DNA of 64,000 nt from Piliocolobus tephrosceles (lineage: Eukaryota > Chordata > Mammalia > Primates > Cercopithecidae), in assembly GCF_002776525.5 (NCBI RefSeq), contig NC_045443.1, forward strand, positions 51,019,387-51,083,386, read 5' to 3'. Within the stretch, counting starts at the first letter, position 1; the number at the start of each line of letters is the position of its first letter. The notes beneath the pieces are model-generated. The model saw only the letters and a list, made by a program, of their open reading frames with translations. It was not told the DNA's origin and made no database searches. The position numbers and the translations under genes are program-made. Below, one piece after another: positions 22,277-33,369 of this stretch.

Positions 22277-22303
22277 ACACACACACACGCACACACACAC
22301 AAA
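22277..22303. repeat. (CA)n microsatellite in Alu tail
   Basis: CA run with one CG, immediately after the Alu A-tail. Confidence 0.85.
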
Positions 22304-22918
22304 GAAAAAAAGAAGAAAGGAAAATTTAAGATATCCTCTTATCCATACTTCTGCCTCCATCCCAGGTAAGTACAAAATCTCTCTTTGAAGATTTTCTAAA
22401 GTGAGGGGGTTCCACTGTTAGGTGACCATGGTAACCACTACACCACAGCATACTTATGAGAGCATTCCACTGTTAAATCTAGCCGAATCTAGCCTGCAAC
22501 ATGGAAGCCATGACCAGGACAGTGGAAGTGCAGTGTGAATTATCCAAGCAATCATTTCCTCATTCCTTGGGTGGGAGTGGGCAGACACACCTGGGAGACC
22601 CTCACCCTGCCTCTCACGATGCTCTGCTTCTTCATACAGTGCACACAGTGGTGGAAAATGGCAGCAGGGGCAGAGAGGCGCTCATTCTGGAGAGGGGACC
22701 TATGAATCTTGTAAATATGATGACATCTGCAAGACAGACTCTTCAGCCGCCTGGTAGTCTGTAATTGAAGCCAGGAATTCAGCACACGCTCAGACACACC
22801 CAGCCTTCACCATGGGTTCCCAGAAGCAAGTTCTTGCATAGCCACTAGGCTGGGAGGACCCTCACTTAACCAACCCTCCCTGACAAGCTCCAAGGCCTCA
22901 GAGTTGAATTCTAAATTT
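22304..22918. other. No recognised feature
   Basis: Unassigned. Frames at 22501-22764 (+) and 22552-22797 (-) overlap on opposite strands and have no recognisable domain. Confidence 0.4.
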
Positions 22919-22938
22919 CCAACTTAGTAATAATTTTT
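22919..22938. repeat. Target-site duplication, left copy, of the L1 at 22939
   Basis: 20 bases beginning 'ccaacttagtaat'; repeated at 23242-23261 with two T/C differences. Confidence 0.85.
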
Positions 22939-23241
22939 TAAAAATTGCATGATGCCGAGGCTTGGGGTATGGATGATCCCATCACCCAGGTGATGAGCGT
23001 GGTACCCAGTAGATAGTTTTTCATTCCTTACTCCTCTCCCTCCCTCCCCTCTCTAGTAGTCCCCAGTGTCTGTTGTTGCCATCTTTATGTCCATGTGTGC
23101 TCAAGGTTTAGCTCTCACTTATAAGTGAGAAGATGAGGTATTTCGTTTTCTATTCTTGTGTTAGTTCACTTAGGATAATGGCCTCCAGCTACATCCATGT
23201 TGCTGCAAAGGACATGATTTCATTCTTTTTTATGGCTGCAT
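22939..23241 (-). mobile_element. L1 fragment, antisense, missing both ends
   Basis: 'gcatgatgccgaggcttggg', 'gatcccatcacccaggtgat', 'cagtgtctgttgttgccatc', 'ctcacttataagtgagaag', 'ctgcaaaggacatgatttc' and 'ttatggctgca'. Flanked by a 20 bp target-site duplication, yet the true L1 3' terminus (the part before 'gatgctgaggt') and a long poly-A are absent. Confidence 0.9.
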
Positions 23242-23261
23242 CCAACTTAGCAACAATTTTT
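23242..23261. repeat. Target-site duplication, right copy
   Basis: Matches 22919-22938 at 18 of 20 positions. Confidence 0.85.
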
Positions 23262-23995
23262 ATCCCTCTCTGTTTTCATTATCAGCAGTGCCTAAGTTGT
23301 TCATGCTGGTTGTTCTCAGGTGCTAACCTCTCCTATGAGTGAGATCCAAGCTTCATGGAAGTATCATGGGAAAGTCTTTCATTTTGGTTTAACTGAAATC
23401 TGTTTTTGTTATAATCATCAGAGTCTAAAATTGATCAAGCTAGAAAACTTCTACACTGCTCTGAAGTCCCAGGCAAATAGGCTGGAGGTTTTTCCTGCTG
23501 TTCTCCACCTTTCTCCATAATGAGATGCTTTGTTTCCATGAATTGGCTCTGATCCAGATTTCTAGACTCTATGACAGGACATTTCATCCCTCCCTCTGCC
23601 TCCAGGCAGGACTGAACTTAACTCATCCTAGGCTGAAGGGTGTCTCCTTTAGACCTTATTTCAAGATTTCCTGACTCTTTGGCCTCTTTCAGTTAAAAGC
23701 ACACAGCTGATTCCTGATGCCCAATCTTAATTTCCTAATGGCAATTCTAGCTCATTTCTTTTCATTGTGGAAAGGAAGATCCATATCTCCCTCATACCTT
23801 CCCAGCTAAAATTGTCTCACTTTTTTATAATGTTTCTCAGATATTAATTTGATCCCATATCTTCCTTGTGCTAGAGGAGGAAAATTAGTGTTATATGAAA
23901 TATGCCCCATTATCTGAGTATTGTTGGCCTGAGCTAGTATTCCATATTTTTTATCACTTTTGTTATTGTGCTCCTCACCAACATATCTCATCCTT
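23262..23995. other. No recognised feature
   Basis: Unassigned sequence; nothing that I can support. Confidence 0.4.
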
Positions 23996-23999
23996 TCTT

Positions 24000-24165
24000 T
24001 GCACTGAGACTTCAAATATCAGTTTCATCTACCTGGAATGCCTTTCCCTCTCTCATCAGTTCTGACCTTCCATTACTTTCAAATCCTGTTCCATTCTCCC
24101 TCTCTAGACGATGTTGCCTAACTCTGCATTCTCTCTGTATTCATGATTCTTCTGAATTCCACTAG
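24000..24165 (+). repeat. L2 3'-region relic
   Basis: 'tctacctggaatgcctttcc' and 'tcaaatcctgttccattctc' follow L2's 'gcctggaatgccctt ... ccttcaagactcagctc' segment. Diverged. Confidence 0.55.
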
Positions 24166-24264
24166 CAGCAATGTAAAGAGTTTCATTCAGCTGGCCTCAA
24201 CGTCTGCCCTTGCCTCACTCTCTCCAAGCATGAAGCATGGATGAGAAGAGTTCTAAGAACTTGC

Positions 24265-24410
24265 AGGGAACCAGTAGCACAGTGTATAGCAAGTCAAGAA
24301 CTTGGGAGTTCTAGTGTGGGTCTATAACCTTGTGCATCTCATAACCTCTCTGGCCTTTCTGCTTAATTATGTATGGACAAGGAAGCATTGAATTAGGCCA
24401 TCTCGAAGAA
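24265..24410 (+). repeat. MIR-like relic
   Basis: 'agcacagtgtatagcaagtc' and 'tctcataacctctctggcct' fit the 5' and central MIR. Weak. Confidence 0.4.
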
Positions 24411-24681
24411 TTCTTTAACTTTAAAAATGTTGTGAATTTGTGCTTTCCTCTCTTGGTCTCTTTCAATATCATGGACAGAACTCTACAAGCAGGGAAATCA
24501 CAGAATAGGAGAATATGAACTAAAAGTCATAGTTGATAGGGAAAAAACTTCATTTTAATATGGAGGTAGTGCTGGTCACAATAATTGGAAATTTGTCGTG
24601 AGAATGGGGGCAGGCTGCTGCACCTCTTTATCCTCTTGCAATTTTACAAACATTGCTGTAATGTGTTTTAAAGGGTAGGGA

Positions 24682-24991
24682 GGCCAGGCTCAGTGGCTCA
24701 CGCCTGTGATCCCAGCACTTTGGGAGGCCAAAGTGGGCCAATCACTTGAAGTCAGGAATTTGAGAACAGCCTGGCCAACTTGGTAAAACCTCATCTCTAT
24801 TAAAAGTACAAAAGTTAGCTGGGCATAGTGGCACATGCCTGTAGTCCCAGCTACTCAGGAGGCTGAGACAGGAGAATTGCTTGAACCCAGGAGGTGGAGG
24901 TTGCAGTGAGCCAAGATTGTGCCACTGAACTCCAGCCTAGGCAACAGAACCAGACTTTGTCTCAAAAAAAAAAAAAAAAAAAAAAAAAAAA
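24682..24991 (+). mobile_element. AluSx-like, sense, with long poly-A
   Basis: 'ggccaggctcagtggctcac', 'tgagaacagcctggccaact', 'gaacccaggaggtggaggtt', then about 28 A. Flanks 'aaagggtaggga' and 'aaaaggtaaggaa' look like a worn target-site duplication. Confidence 0.94.
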
Positions 24992-25340
24992 GAAAAGGTA
25001 AGGAAGTGGAAGTGGCTCTGGCCTAATTTCTACATCCTCAGCACATCAGCACAGTGGCCATCAGGCATATCCTAGCAATATGCTTGTACTAATGTAAAAA
25101 GGTTGCTTCACCCTCATTCAAGTCACTGAAGGAAGATCCTACATTAAGTTCTTACTCATTTTTTTCTTGGGAAATTCCCAAGTCTTATGTGAGTAGAGAA
25201 GACCATTTCTATCTGGAGTCCAAAGGTCTTCCTTTTCTAAATAGAACTTAAGTTTGTTCTATGATATGTTGGTCATTATGCTTCACAACAATCCCTGAAA
25301 ATCAAGACTGTAAAAGCAGTAATTTATAAGGTTATGTGGT

Positions 25341-25343
<3 letters not shown>
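24992..25343. other. No recognised feature
   Basis: Unassigned sequence between an Alu and a microsatellite. Confidence 0.4.
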
Positions 25344-25344
<1 letters not shown>

Positions 25345-25395
<51 letters not shown>

Positions 25396-25423
25396 AACAG
25401 AGAGAAAGAGAGAGAGAGAGACA
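25345..25423. repeat. Compound (TG)17-(AG)n microsatellite
   Basis: A pure (TG)17 at 25345-25378 passes directly into an AG tract with AAAC/AAAG interruptions. Likely polymorphic. Confidence 0.95.
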
Positions 25424-25609
25424 GAAACTCATGTGATTGTCACTGTGGACTAGAGGAGTCTTAGAGAAATGTCATACTGACCATGCCACTTACTCTAATC
25501 AGGGATAGACTCACGTGTTATTTATTTTGAATTACATTATCTTAAGCAGCAGGACAACTTAGATTTTATTCAAAGCTTAAGAGCTAGAGGAGAGAGAGGA
25601 GGGAAAGTA

Positions 25610-25740
25610 GGTATAGAGCATTTATTAAATACCTACTGTATGTTAGGTATTGTGAAAGACTTTATATATCATATATACTCAACATAAGGTGAGATTTTAT
25701 CTTCCCAAACTACTTTCTCAGAAAAGAGGAAGTTACTTTA
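25610..25740 (-). repeat. MIR-like relic, antisense
   Basis: 'aaatacctactgtatgttag', 'aaggtgagattttatcttcc' and 'ctcagaaaagaggaagttac' fit an inverted MIR. Confidence 0.55.
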
Positions 25741-25919
25741 TATTTGAATTCTTACAAAGTCTCATATTATAGGGTACTTTCTCAATTACTTTTTAAGGAA
25801 GACACATTAGTCTGTAAAAGCAAAAAAACAAACAACCTCTTCATCCCAAAACAAACAAAAAACAATCAATGAGGGTTTGGATTACCTATAGAGGCCATTT
25901 GATGGGATTTTTTTTAAGT

Positions 25920-27434
25920 GGACTTCAGTTTCTGGGAATGTGAAAGGCTTGGGCTGGGTTATTTGAATCAACTTTCCTGCTGAAAATAGCTTTAAAATGC
26001 TGGATAAAATAGTTAAGACATCTTAAAAGCATGAAAGAGCCAACAAAATAGTAAGGAAATATCGGGTCAAAATCTAGTTGAAAGTGAAAACTCAAAGTGG
26101 TAAGTGAAGCAAAAAGGCTACTTTTAACCAGAAGGTATTTGCTGATAGAAGCAAACTTGCACTCTGGTTTTGATGGTTGGTCTGAGAGCGTCAAACTCGT
26201 GGCTGGCCTGAAGTTAGGAATCTAATAGGAGACTGTTCCCATATAAAACTGAAAAATCAAAGAGTTATACCTTTAGTGTAAGGGTGAAATAGAAGTAAGT
26301 CTAGGCTGGGCATGGTGGGTTATGCTTATAATCCCAGCTTTGGGAGACCAAGGTAGGATGATTTCTTGAGCCCAGGAGTTCGAGACCAGCCTGGCAATAT
26401 AGGAAGACCCAGTCTCTACAAATAACAAAATTAGCTGGGTGTGGTGGCACGCACCTATAGTTCCAGGTACTTGGGAGGCTGAGGCTGCAGTGAGCCATGA
26501 TTGTGCCACTGCACTTCAGTCTGGGTGACAGAACGAGACCCTGTCTCCAAGAAAAAAAAAGTAAACCTACCCTCGCTGCCACATCTCCAAGGGACTATAA
26601 GAAAGTTTCCTTGGTGCTGAGCAGAACTGAAGGAAAAAGTCCAAGCCAGCCTGATTTGCAGCCCAAATTTATATCACCTAGGTAGTAAAAGAAAACCTCA
26701 AACCTTGAATTTAATTTTAAATGATTCCAGATTAGTAGTTCCTTTGGGCACCTGGCAAAAGCAAAGGCAAATCCTCCTTCAGTGAAGACCTCTTCATCCT
26801 AAGCCTCAAAAATCTCCACAAGTAATTCTTCAAAGGCAATGAGCAAATAAGCACATAGGGAGAGAAGGCACCATGAGTGAGAATCAGCAAAAACAACAGA
26901 CAGCAGAAACAGATGCACAAAGACTTCAGAGATTGAAACTAACTGTCCGGCACACGTTAAAAAACAAGCCTGAAAATAGTTTCAGGGAATGTAAAAAATG
27001 ATCTAGTGGATTTAAAACAGAACCAAGTAGAAAGATTCTAACAGCAAATTTGACCCAATTGAAGAGATAATTAGAAAACTAGAAGACAGGTCAAAAGAAA
27101 TCCAGAATGAAGCACAATGTGGTGAAAGTATGAAAATATCAAAGAGAGTTGAGATATATGGAAAATAGAGGGAGAAGACCCATATCAACCAATAATTAAG
27201 ACTCCAAAATTAAACAAGAGAAAGGATAGAACAGAGCCAATGTTTGAAGAAATAATGACAGGATTTTCTTAAACTGATTACAGTCACTAAGAGGCCCAGT
27301 GAATTCCAAGGAAGATTAAAAAAAAAAAAAAAAATCCAACCCTAACGTATGTTAGTGAAACTACAGAACATGATATATGAAGAGAAAAATAAGGAGATAA
27401 GAAAAAAGATAAAAATAAGAAAAATAAGGAGATA
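25920..27434 (+). mobile_element. Decayed L1M/HAL1-like 5' region, split by an Alu
   Basis: A-rich sense sequence with ORF1-like phrases ('aattagaaaactagaagaca', 'tgtttgaagaaataatgaca', 'caaccctaacgtatgttagt' followed by 'gaaactacagaacatga'). The beginning ('tgctggataaaatagttaag') suits an L1M or HAL1 5' part. No intact frame. An AluJ sits at 26304-26561. The family call is by resemblance. Confidence 0.5.
26304..26561 (+). mobile_element. AluJb-like, sense, internally shortened
   Basis: 'ggctgggcatggtgggttat', 'cttgagcccaggagttcgag', 'ggctgaggctgcagtgagcc' (part of the right arm missing), 'ccctgtctccaag' plus A-tail. Flanks 'aagtaagtct' / 'aagtaaacct' look like a target-site duplication. Confidence 0.9.
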
Positions 27435-27504
27435 AGAAACTTCTGCTTCTGGTCACAAAGAAGTAACTGACATGGAACTCGTCCTTCCGTCCTAAACAAG
27501 TGCT

Positions 27505-27552
27505 ATATATATGAAAATATATATATGTGTGTATATATATGTATATATATTT
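27505..27552. repeat. (TA)n/(TG)n low-complexity tract
   Basis: Alternating TA with a short TG core inside L1 sequence. Confidence 0.8.
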
Positions 27553-28242
27553 ACTGAATGGGTTTAATAACAGATTTGACACTATAGAAGAAAAGATAAA
27601 CGAACTTGAAGATGTAGAAAGAAACCATTCAAACTGAGGCACAGATAGAAAAAATACTGAAAAACAAAAAGAAGGCATTAATGACTGCAGGGACAGTATC
27701 AAGTAGTTTAATATTTATGTAATAGGATTAAGAAAATTTTGATGGAATAATGGATAGCTTCCTCTCAATTTAATAAAAACTATAAACCTATAAATTTAAG
27801 AAGCTCAGTGACCCTAAGCTGGCTAAACATAAAGACAACTACACCAAGGCACATCATAATCAAATTGCTGAAAAATTTTAAGAGTAGCTAGGGAAGATAT
27901 ATTAAATATAAGGGAACAAAGATAAAAATTATTGGAGATGCTTTGTCAGAATCAATGTAAGCCAGGAGACATTGGAAGAACATTTTTAAAGTACTGAATG
28001 AAAAATATGTGCCAACCTGAAATTCTATGTCCAGTTAAAATGTTTTTCAAAGTAAAGGTTAATAAAGACTTGTTTCCACACAAACAGAATCCAAATGAAT
28101 ACTGAGTGTTAAAGGAAGATTATTAGGTTGAATGAAAATGATATTGAATAGAAACTTGGACTTACAAGAGTTTCAGAAGTGGTAAGTATATGGGTAAATA
28201 TTAAGACATTTTCTTGTTTTTAAATTTTCTTTAAAATTTAAC

Positions 28243-28475
28243 AGGGCAGATCACTTTGAGCCCAGGAGTTCGAGACCAGCCTGGGCAACATGGCAAAACC
28301 CTGTTTCTGCAAAAAATATACAGATTAGCCACACACAGTGGCACATGCCTACAGTCCCAGCTACTCAGGAGGCTGAGGTGGGAGAATTGCTTGAACCTGA
28401 GAGGTGGAGGTTGCAATGAGCTGAGATGATGCCACTACACTCCAGCCTGGGTGACGGAGTGAGACCCTGTCTCAA
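28243..28475 (+). mobile_element. AluJ, sense, 5'-truncated
   Basis: Starts inside the left monomer at 'gggcagatcactttgagccc', continues to 'actccagcctgggtgacgg' and 'gagaccctgtctc'. The missing first ~45 bases is a typical 5' truncation. Confidence 0.92.
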
Positions 28476-28515
28476 TAAATAAATAAATAAATAGATAAAT
28501 ACATAAATACATAAA
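28476..28515. repeat. (AAAT)n/(AAATAC)n Alu-tail microsatellite
   Basis: AATA repeats turning into GATAAATACATA, the evolved poly-A of the preceding Alu. Confidence 0.85.
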
Positions 28516-28772
28516 TTTTAAATGAAAGAAAATTTTAAAAAAGAATAACAAGTTATTTAAAACAAAAGAGAAAACAATGTATTTTGAGGTTTATAACATA
28601 CATAGCAGTAAAATGTATGATGATAATAGCACAAATGAAATGGAAGCAAACTATTGTCCCTACTTTGTGTGTGAAAGGGTATGTTATTTGAATATAGGCA
28701 TTGATAGTTAAAGTTGCCTAATATAAATCCTGTAAAATAATCAATAAAATAACCAAATGAAAAAGTATAGCT

Positions 28773-28836
28773 ATCCTAAAACTTATTCAATCCAAAAGAG
28801 GAATCCTAAAACTTACTCAATTAATCCAAAAGAGGA
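28773..28836. repeat. Tandem duplication of about 30 bp
   Basis: 'tcctaaaacttattcaatcc' plus 'aaaagaggaa' is repeated directly as 'tcctaaaacttactcaatta' plus 'atccaaaagaggaa' inside the LINE block. Confidence 0.8.
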
Positions 28837-29677
28837 AAAAGGAAACAAGAGATGATTAGATTTAATGTCAACTATATTGATAATTACATTAAATATAAAT
28901 GGTGTAAACCTTCCGATTAAAAGCTAGAAATTGTCAAATAGAATAAATAAGCATGATTAAACAATATGCTGTCTACAGGAAATGCATTTTAAATATAGAG
29001 ACAGATAGATTAAAAGTAAAGGGTGGGAAAAGAGGTAACATGCAAACATAAATAATAAGAAAGCTGAAGGTGCTATATCAATCTCGGGCAAAGGAGACTT
29101 CAGTACATGAAATAGTAAGACAGATAAAGAGGGACTTTTCATAACGATAAAAGGTTCAGATGATCAAAAGGAAATAACAATAATACTAGTAAACAGTTGG
29201 CAAATTACAGAACATCAAAATACATGAAGCAAAAGTGCCATAACTATAAAGAGAAATAGACAAACCCACAATTAGAATAGATTTTAAATTTTGTTCTCTC
29301 GGGAATTGATAGAACAAGTTGTCATAATATCACTAAGGATTTAGAAGACTTGAACAACACAACTAACCAACTTGACCGAGTTGTCCTTCATAGAACATTA
29401 CCTGCAGTGATTGCAGAATGCATGTTATTTTCAAGTATATATGGAACAGTCACCAAGGTAAACCATTTTGCTGTACCATAAAACAAGCATTACTAAATTT
29501 AAAAGAATTGAAATCATATACAGTGTACTCTGATCACATCAGAATTGGATTAAAAAGCTAACTGAAAGTATATCTGAAAAATTCCCATATTTTAGAATAT
29601 TAAACATAATATTCCTAAATAGTCCATGAAATAGAAATCACAGGGTAAAATAGAAAATACTTTGACTATTAAAAAAT

Positions 29678-29685
29678 GAAACACA
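29678..29685. repeat. Target-site duplication, left, of the ACTB retrocopy
   Basis: 'gaaacaca', preceded by an A-run as expected for an L1 endonuclease site; matches 30245-30252. Confidence 0.85.
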
Positions 29686-30244
29686 TAACTTGCGCAGAAA
29701 ACAAGATGAGATTGGCATGGCTTTATTTGTTTTTTTTGTTTTGTTTTGTTTTTTTTTTTTTGGCTTGACTCAGGATTTAAAAACTGGAACGGTGAAGGTG
29801 ACAGCAGTCGGTTGGAGCGAGCATCCCCCAAAGTTCTACAATGTGGCCGAGGACTTTGATTGTACATTGTTCTTTTTTTTAATAGTCATTCCAAATATGA
29901 GATGCATTGTTACAGGAAGTCCCTCGCCCTCCTAAAAGCCACCCCACTTCTCTCTAAGGAGAATGGCCCAGTCCTCTCCCGAGTCCACACAGGGGAGGTG
30001 ATAGCATTGCTTTCGTGTAAATTATGTAATGCAAAATTTTTTTAATCTTCGCCTTAATACTTTTTTATTTTGTTTTATTTTGAATGATGAGCCTTCCTGC
30101 CCCCCCTTTTTTGTCCCCCAAACTTGAGATGTCTGAAGGCTTTTGGTCTCCCTGGGAGTGGGTGGAGGCAGCCAGGGCTTACCTGTACACTGACTTGAGA
30201 CCAGTTGAATAAAAGTGCACACCTTACAAAAAAAAAAAAAAAAA
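29686..30244 (+). pseudogene. ACTB (processed pseudogene): ACTB (beta-actin) retrocopy, 3' UTR only
   Basis: I recognise the beta-actin mRNA 3' UTR: it begins 'taacttgcgcagaaaacaag', then 'gagattggcatggctttatt', the T-rich run, 'ggcttgactcaggatttaaa', 'gtcggttggagcgagcatcc', 'ttgtgtaaattatg'-type segments, and 'cctgtacactgacttgagac'. It has the polyadenylation signal AATAAA at 30208-30213 and a 17-base A-tail (30228-30244). No actin coding sequence is present: the copy starts, as far as I remember the mRNA, some tens of bases after the stop codon, so it is a 5'-truncated L1-mediated retrocopy with no protein product. The target-site duplication 'gaaacaca' lies at 29678-29685 and 30245-30252. 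The host is an old L1, whose ORF2 sequence continues on both sides. Frames within 29690-30045 are chance. Alternative: a gammaactin copy; less likely, because the 3' UTRs of the two actins differ. Confidence 0.93.
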
Positions 30245-30252
30245 GAAACACA
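30245..30252. repeat. Target-site duplication, right, of the ACTB retrocopy
   Basis: 'gaaacaca' directly after the 17-base A-tail; interrupted L1 sequence resumes here ('caatatattaaaatttgtga'). Confidence 0.85.
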
Positions 30253-30608
30253 ATATATTAAAATTTGTGAATGTAGCTACAGAAGTATCTAAAAGGAAAA
30301 CTATATCTGCAAATGTTTTTATTAGAAAAGAAGAAAGATCTCAAATCAATTATCTAAGATTCCATTTTAAAGACCTACAAAAAGAAGCACAAAAATGAAG
30401 CAAAAGTAGAAGAATGAAATAATAAAAATTAGATTGGAAATCATTGAGATAAAGAACAGAAAAATAATAGATAAAGTCAATGATATCAAGAGCAGTATCA
30501 CTGAATAAATTAACAAAATTGATAAGCCTGTAGCTAGAAAGATTATGAAAAACAAGATACAGCTTACAAATATCAGGAATGAAAAAGGAGATACCGTAAA
30601 TCAATAGG

Positions 30609-30934
30609 CTTTATTTTATTTTATTTTATTTTTATTTATTTATTTATTTTTTGAGACAGAGTCTTGCTCTGTCACCCAGGCTGGAGTGCCATGGTGCCAT
30701 CTCTGCTCACTGCAACCTCTGCTTCCCGGGTTCAGGCAATTCTTATGCCTCAGCCTCCCAAACAACTGGGGTTGCAGGTATGCGCCACCATACTCAGCTA
30801 AGTTTTTGTATTTTTAGTAGTGATGGGGTTCACTATGTTGGCCAGGCTGGTCTCGAACTCCTGGCCCCAAGTGATCCCCCTGCATTGGCCTCCCAAAGTG
30901 CTGGGATTACAAGCATGAGCCACCGTGCTTGGCC
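30609..30934 (-). mobile_element. AluS, antisense, with (TTTTA)n tail and target-site duplication
   Basis: Tail as TTTTA/TTTA repeats (30611-30648), then 'gagacagagtcttgctctgt', 'gctggtctcgaactcctggc', 'gctgggattacaagcatgag'. Flanks 'aatcaataggcttta' and 'attcaacagacttta' are a target-site duplication with three mismatches. Confidence 0.93.
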
Positions 30935-32379
30935 GATTCAACAGACTTTAAAGGCTAATAAGTAAATATTATGAACAACCTTATGTTAATAAATTTGACA
31001 GATGAAATGGACAAATTTCTGATAAACACAAGTTACCAAAACTGACACGTAGGTTGAAAATGTGAACAACTCTAGCTCTATTGAAAAAACTGAATTTATA
31101 ATTTTAAAACCTTCCCTTAAAGAAAAACACCAAACCAAGATGTCTTCACTGGTGAATTCTATCAGACACTGAATGAAGAAATAATACCAATCCTGCAAAT
31201 TTCAGAAAATAGGAGAGGAGGAAACACTCCATAACTCATTTTATGGTGCCAAAATTACCCTGACAGCAAAACCATACAAAGAGATCATAAGAAAATAAAC
31301 ATATAGTTTAATATCTCTGATAAACACAGATATAAGAATTGTTAATAAAATATTAACAAATTGAATCCAGCAAAGTCAGTTTAACATTTGACTATCAATC
31401 AGTATATTTCACCATATAAACAAAAAAAATGGAGACACCATGTGATCACCTCAGCAGATTCAGAATAAGTACTTGACAAAATTCAACGCTAATAATTCTC
31501 CAGACTAGAAATAGAAAAAACTTTTCTCAGTCTGATAAGGAGCATCTACAGAAAATCTACAGTTAACATTATATTTAATGGTGAACACTTTCCCCCTAAG
31601 ATCAAGAACAAGGCAAATATGCTCATTCCTATGAGTTCTGTTCAGTGTTGTGCTAGAGATCCTAGCCTTTTCACTAAGGCAAGAAAAGGAAATAAAAAGC
31701 ATATACACTGAAAAGAAAAAAGTAAAACTGTTTTTATTTGCAGGTAACATGATTGCATATATATATAAAATCCAAAGGAATCTAGAAAAAATCTGTTAGA
31801 ACTAATGAATTTAGATATGTTGCAGGACATAAAGTCAGCATGTGAAAAAAATCAATTGTATTCTCATATTAGCTATGAGCAATTAGAAAATAAAAAGTTT
31901 AAAACTATTATCTATAATAACATCCCAAAATTCATGAAATATTTAAGGATTAATTTGACAAAATATGTGCAGGACCTGAACACTGAAAACAACAAAACAC
32001 TGCTGAAGAAATTAAAGAAGACATAAATAAAGTGAGATATACTGTGTGTGTAAATTGGAAGATTCAGTATTTTTAAAGTGTTAATTCTCCCTAATATGGT
32101 TATTAAAGAAACTAAATTTAGAAAGAGTCAGTGCAATTTCAATAAAAATCCCAGCAGATATTTTTTGTAGATATCTACAAACTGGTTCTAAAATTCATAT
32201 GGAAATGTAAATGACCTAGAATAACCAAAACAATTTTGAAAAAGAATGGTTGGAGGACTTACCTGAATTCAAGATTTACTATAAAGCTGTGGTAATCAAA
32301 ACACTGTGATACTGACATAAAGATAGATAATGGGATAGAATAGAGAGCCCAAAAATAGAGCCATACATTTAGTCAAAAT

Positions 32380-32632
32380 TATTTTCCAATTTTTTATTGT
32401 GTAAAATACATATAACATAGAATTTACCATCATAACTATTTAAATGTACAATTCATTGGTTTTAGATAAATTCATAATGTTTGTTTTACAACCATCTCCA
32501 TCATCCATCTCCGTAACTGCTTTCATCTTGTAAAACTGAAACTCTATATCCATTAAACAATAACTTCCCATTTTTCTTCTCCTCCAGTCCCTAGAAACTA
32601 CCATTCTACTCTCTGTTTCTAGTATTTTGTTG
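32380..32632 (-). repeat. Antisense old L1 3'-type repeat inside the LINE block
   Basis: 'ttttttattgtgtaaaatac', 'atttaaatgtacaattcatt', 'accatctccatcatccatct', 'catcttgtaaaactgaaact' and 'aaactaccattctactctct' match a widespread old repeat that I believe is antisense L1M 3' sequence. The sense LINE resumes after it ('ggataaaggtgccaaggt'). Confidence 0.6.
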
Positions 32633-32997
32633 GTCAGTTTTGGATAAAGGTGCCAAGGTATTTCAATGAAGGAAAGGATACTATTATAACAAATTATGCT
32701 AGACAACTGGATATCCATCACAACAACAACTTTGACCCTTACCTCACATCATAGTCAGAAATTAGTTTGAGATGGAGCAAAGTCTTTTCGAGAATAAAAC
32801 ATAAGAAGGAATCTTCACAACATTGGGATAGGTTAAAAATTTCTCAGGACACAAAAAGCAAGATCCATAAAATTTTTTAAGTATGAATTTGATTTTGAAA
32901 TTAAGAACTTCTGCCCTTTGAAAGAGACTTTTAAGCAAATGAAAATATATATGGATCTTTTCTCATGGTCTTGTGTTGATTATACAAAGGGTGATGT

Positions 32998-33120
32998 TTA
33001 TATATATACACATATATGTATATGCGCGATATGTATATATATGCAATTCTCCTGCTCAGCTTCCCAAGTAGCTGGAATTACAGGCACCTGCCACACCCAG
33101 CTATATATACATATGTCTCT
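32998..33120. repeat. TA-rich microsatellite with an Alu scrap inside
   Basis: TATA/CATA tract interrupted at 33042-33101 by an internal Alu piece, then resuming as 'tatatatacatatg'. Confidence 0.8.
33042..33101 (-). mobile_element. 60 bp internal Alu fragment, antisense
   Basis: 'caattctcctgctcagcttc', 'ccaagtagctggaattacag' and 'gcacctgccacacccagct' equal the middle of an antisense Alu left monomer. No A-tail, no start, no target-site duplication. Confidence 0.88.
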
Positions 33121-33369
33121 GACAAGGGACATGTGTAGTCCTTTGTACAGACAAAGAACTCTTCTTACAAGTCAACAATAACAAGGCAAACTAATTTAAA
33201 GATGGACAGAGACTGTGAACAGGCTTCACAAAAAAGATACGTAAATGCTCAATAAATGCATAAAAAGTTGCTCACTATCTTTAGTCATCAAGGAAATGCA
33301 AATTAAAGTCACACTAAGATACCACTACACACCACTAGAATGGCTCAAAATAAAAAGACTGACAATGCC

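Larger units (their letters stand above)
27435..33360 (+). mobile_element. Old L1M/HAL1-type LINE block, heavily interrupted
   Basis: Sense LINE sequence with ORF1/ORF2 phrases: 'ggagacattggaagaaca', 'gtctacaggaaatgcatttt', 'gatagattaaaagtaaaggg', 'gtgttgtgctagagatccta', 'aagcaagatccataaaat', 'aaatgcaaattaaagtcaca'. No frame is intact. It hosts an Alu (28243), the ACTB retrocopy (29686), another Alu (30609), an antisense repeat (32380) and an Alu scrap (33042). It may be more than one L1 placed end to end with the block before it. Confidence 0.7.

Noticed and set aside
29690..29935. 81-codon frame in the ACTB retrocopy
   Set aside because: Lies in 3' UTR sequence; no actin residues are encoded.
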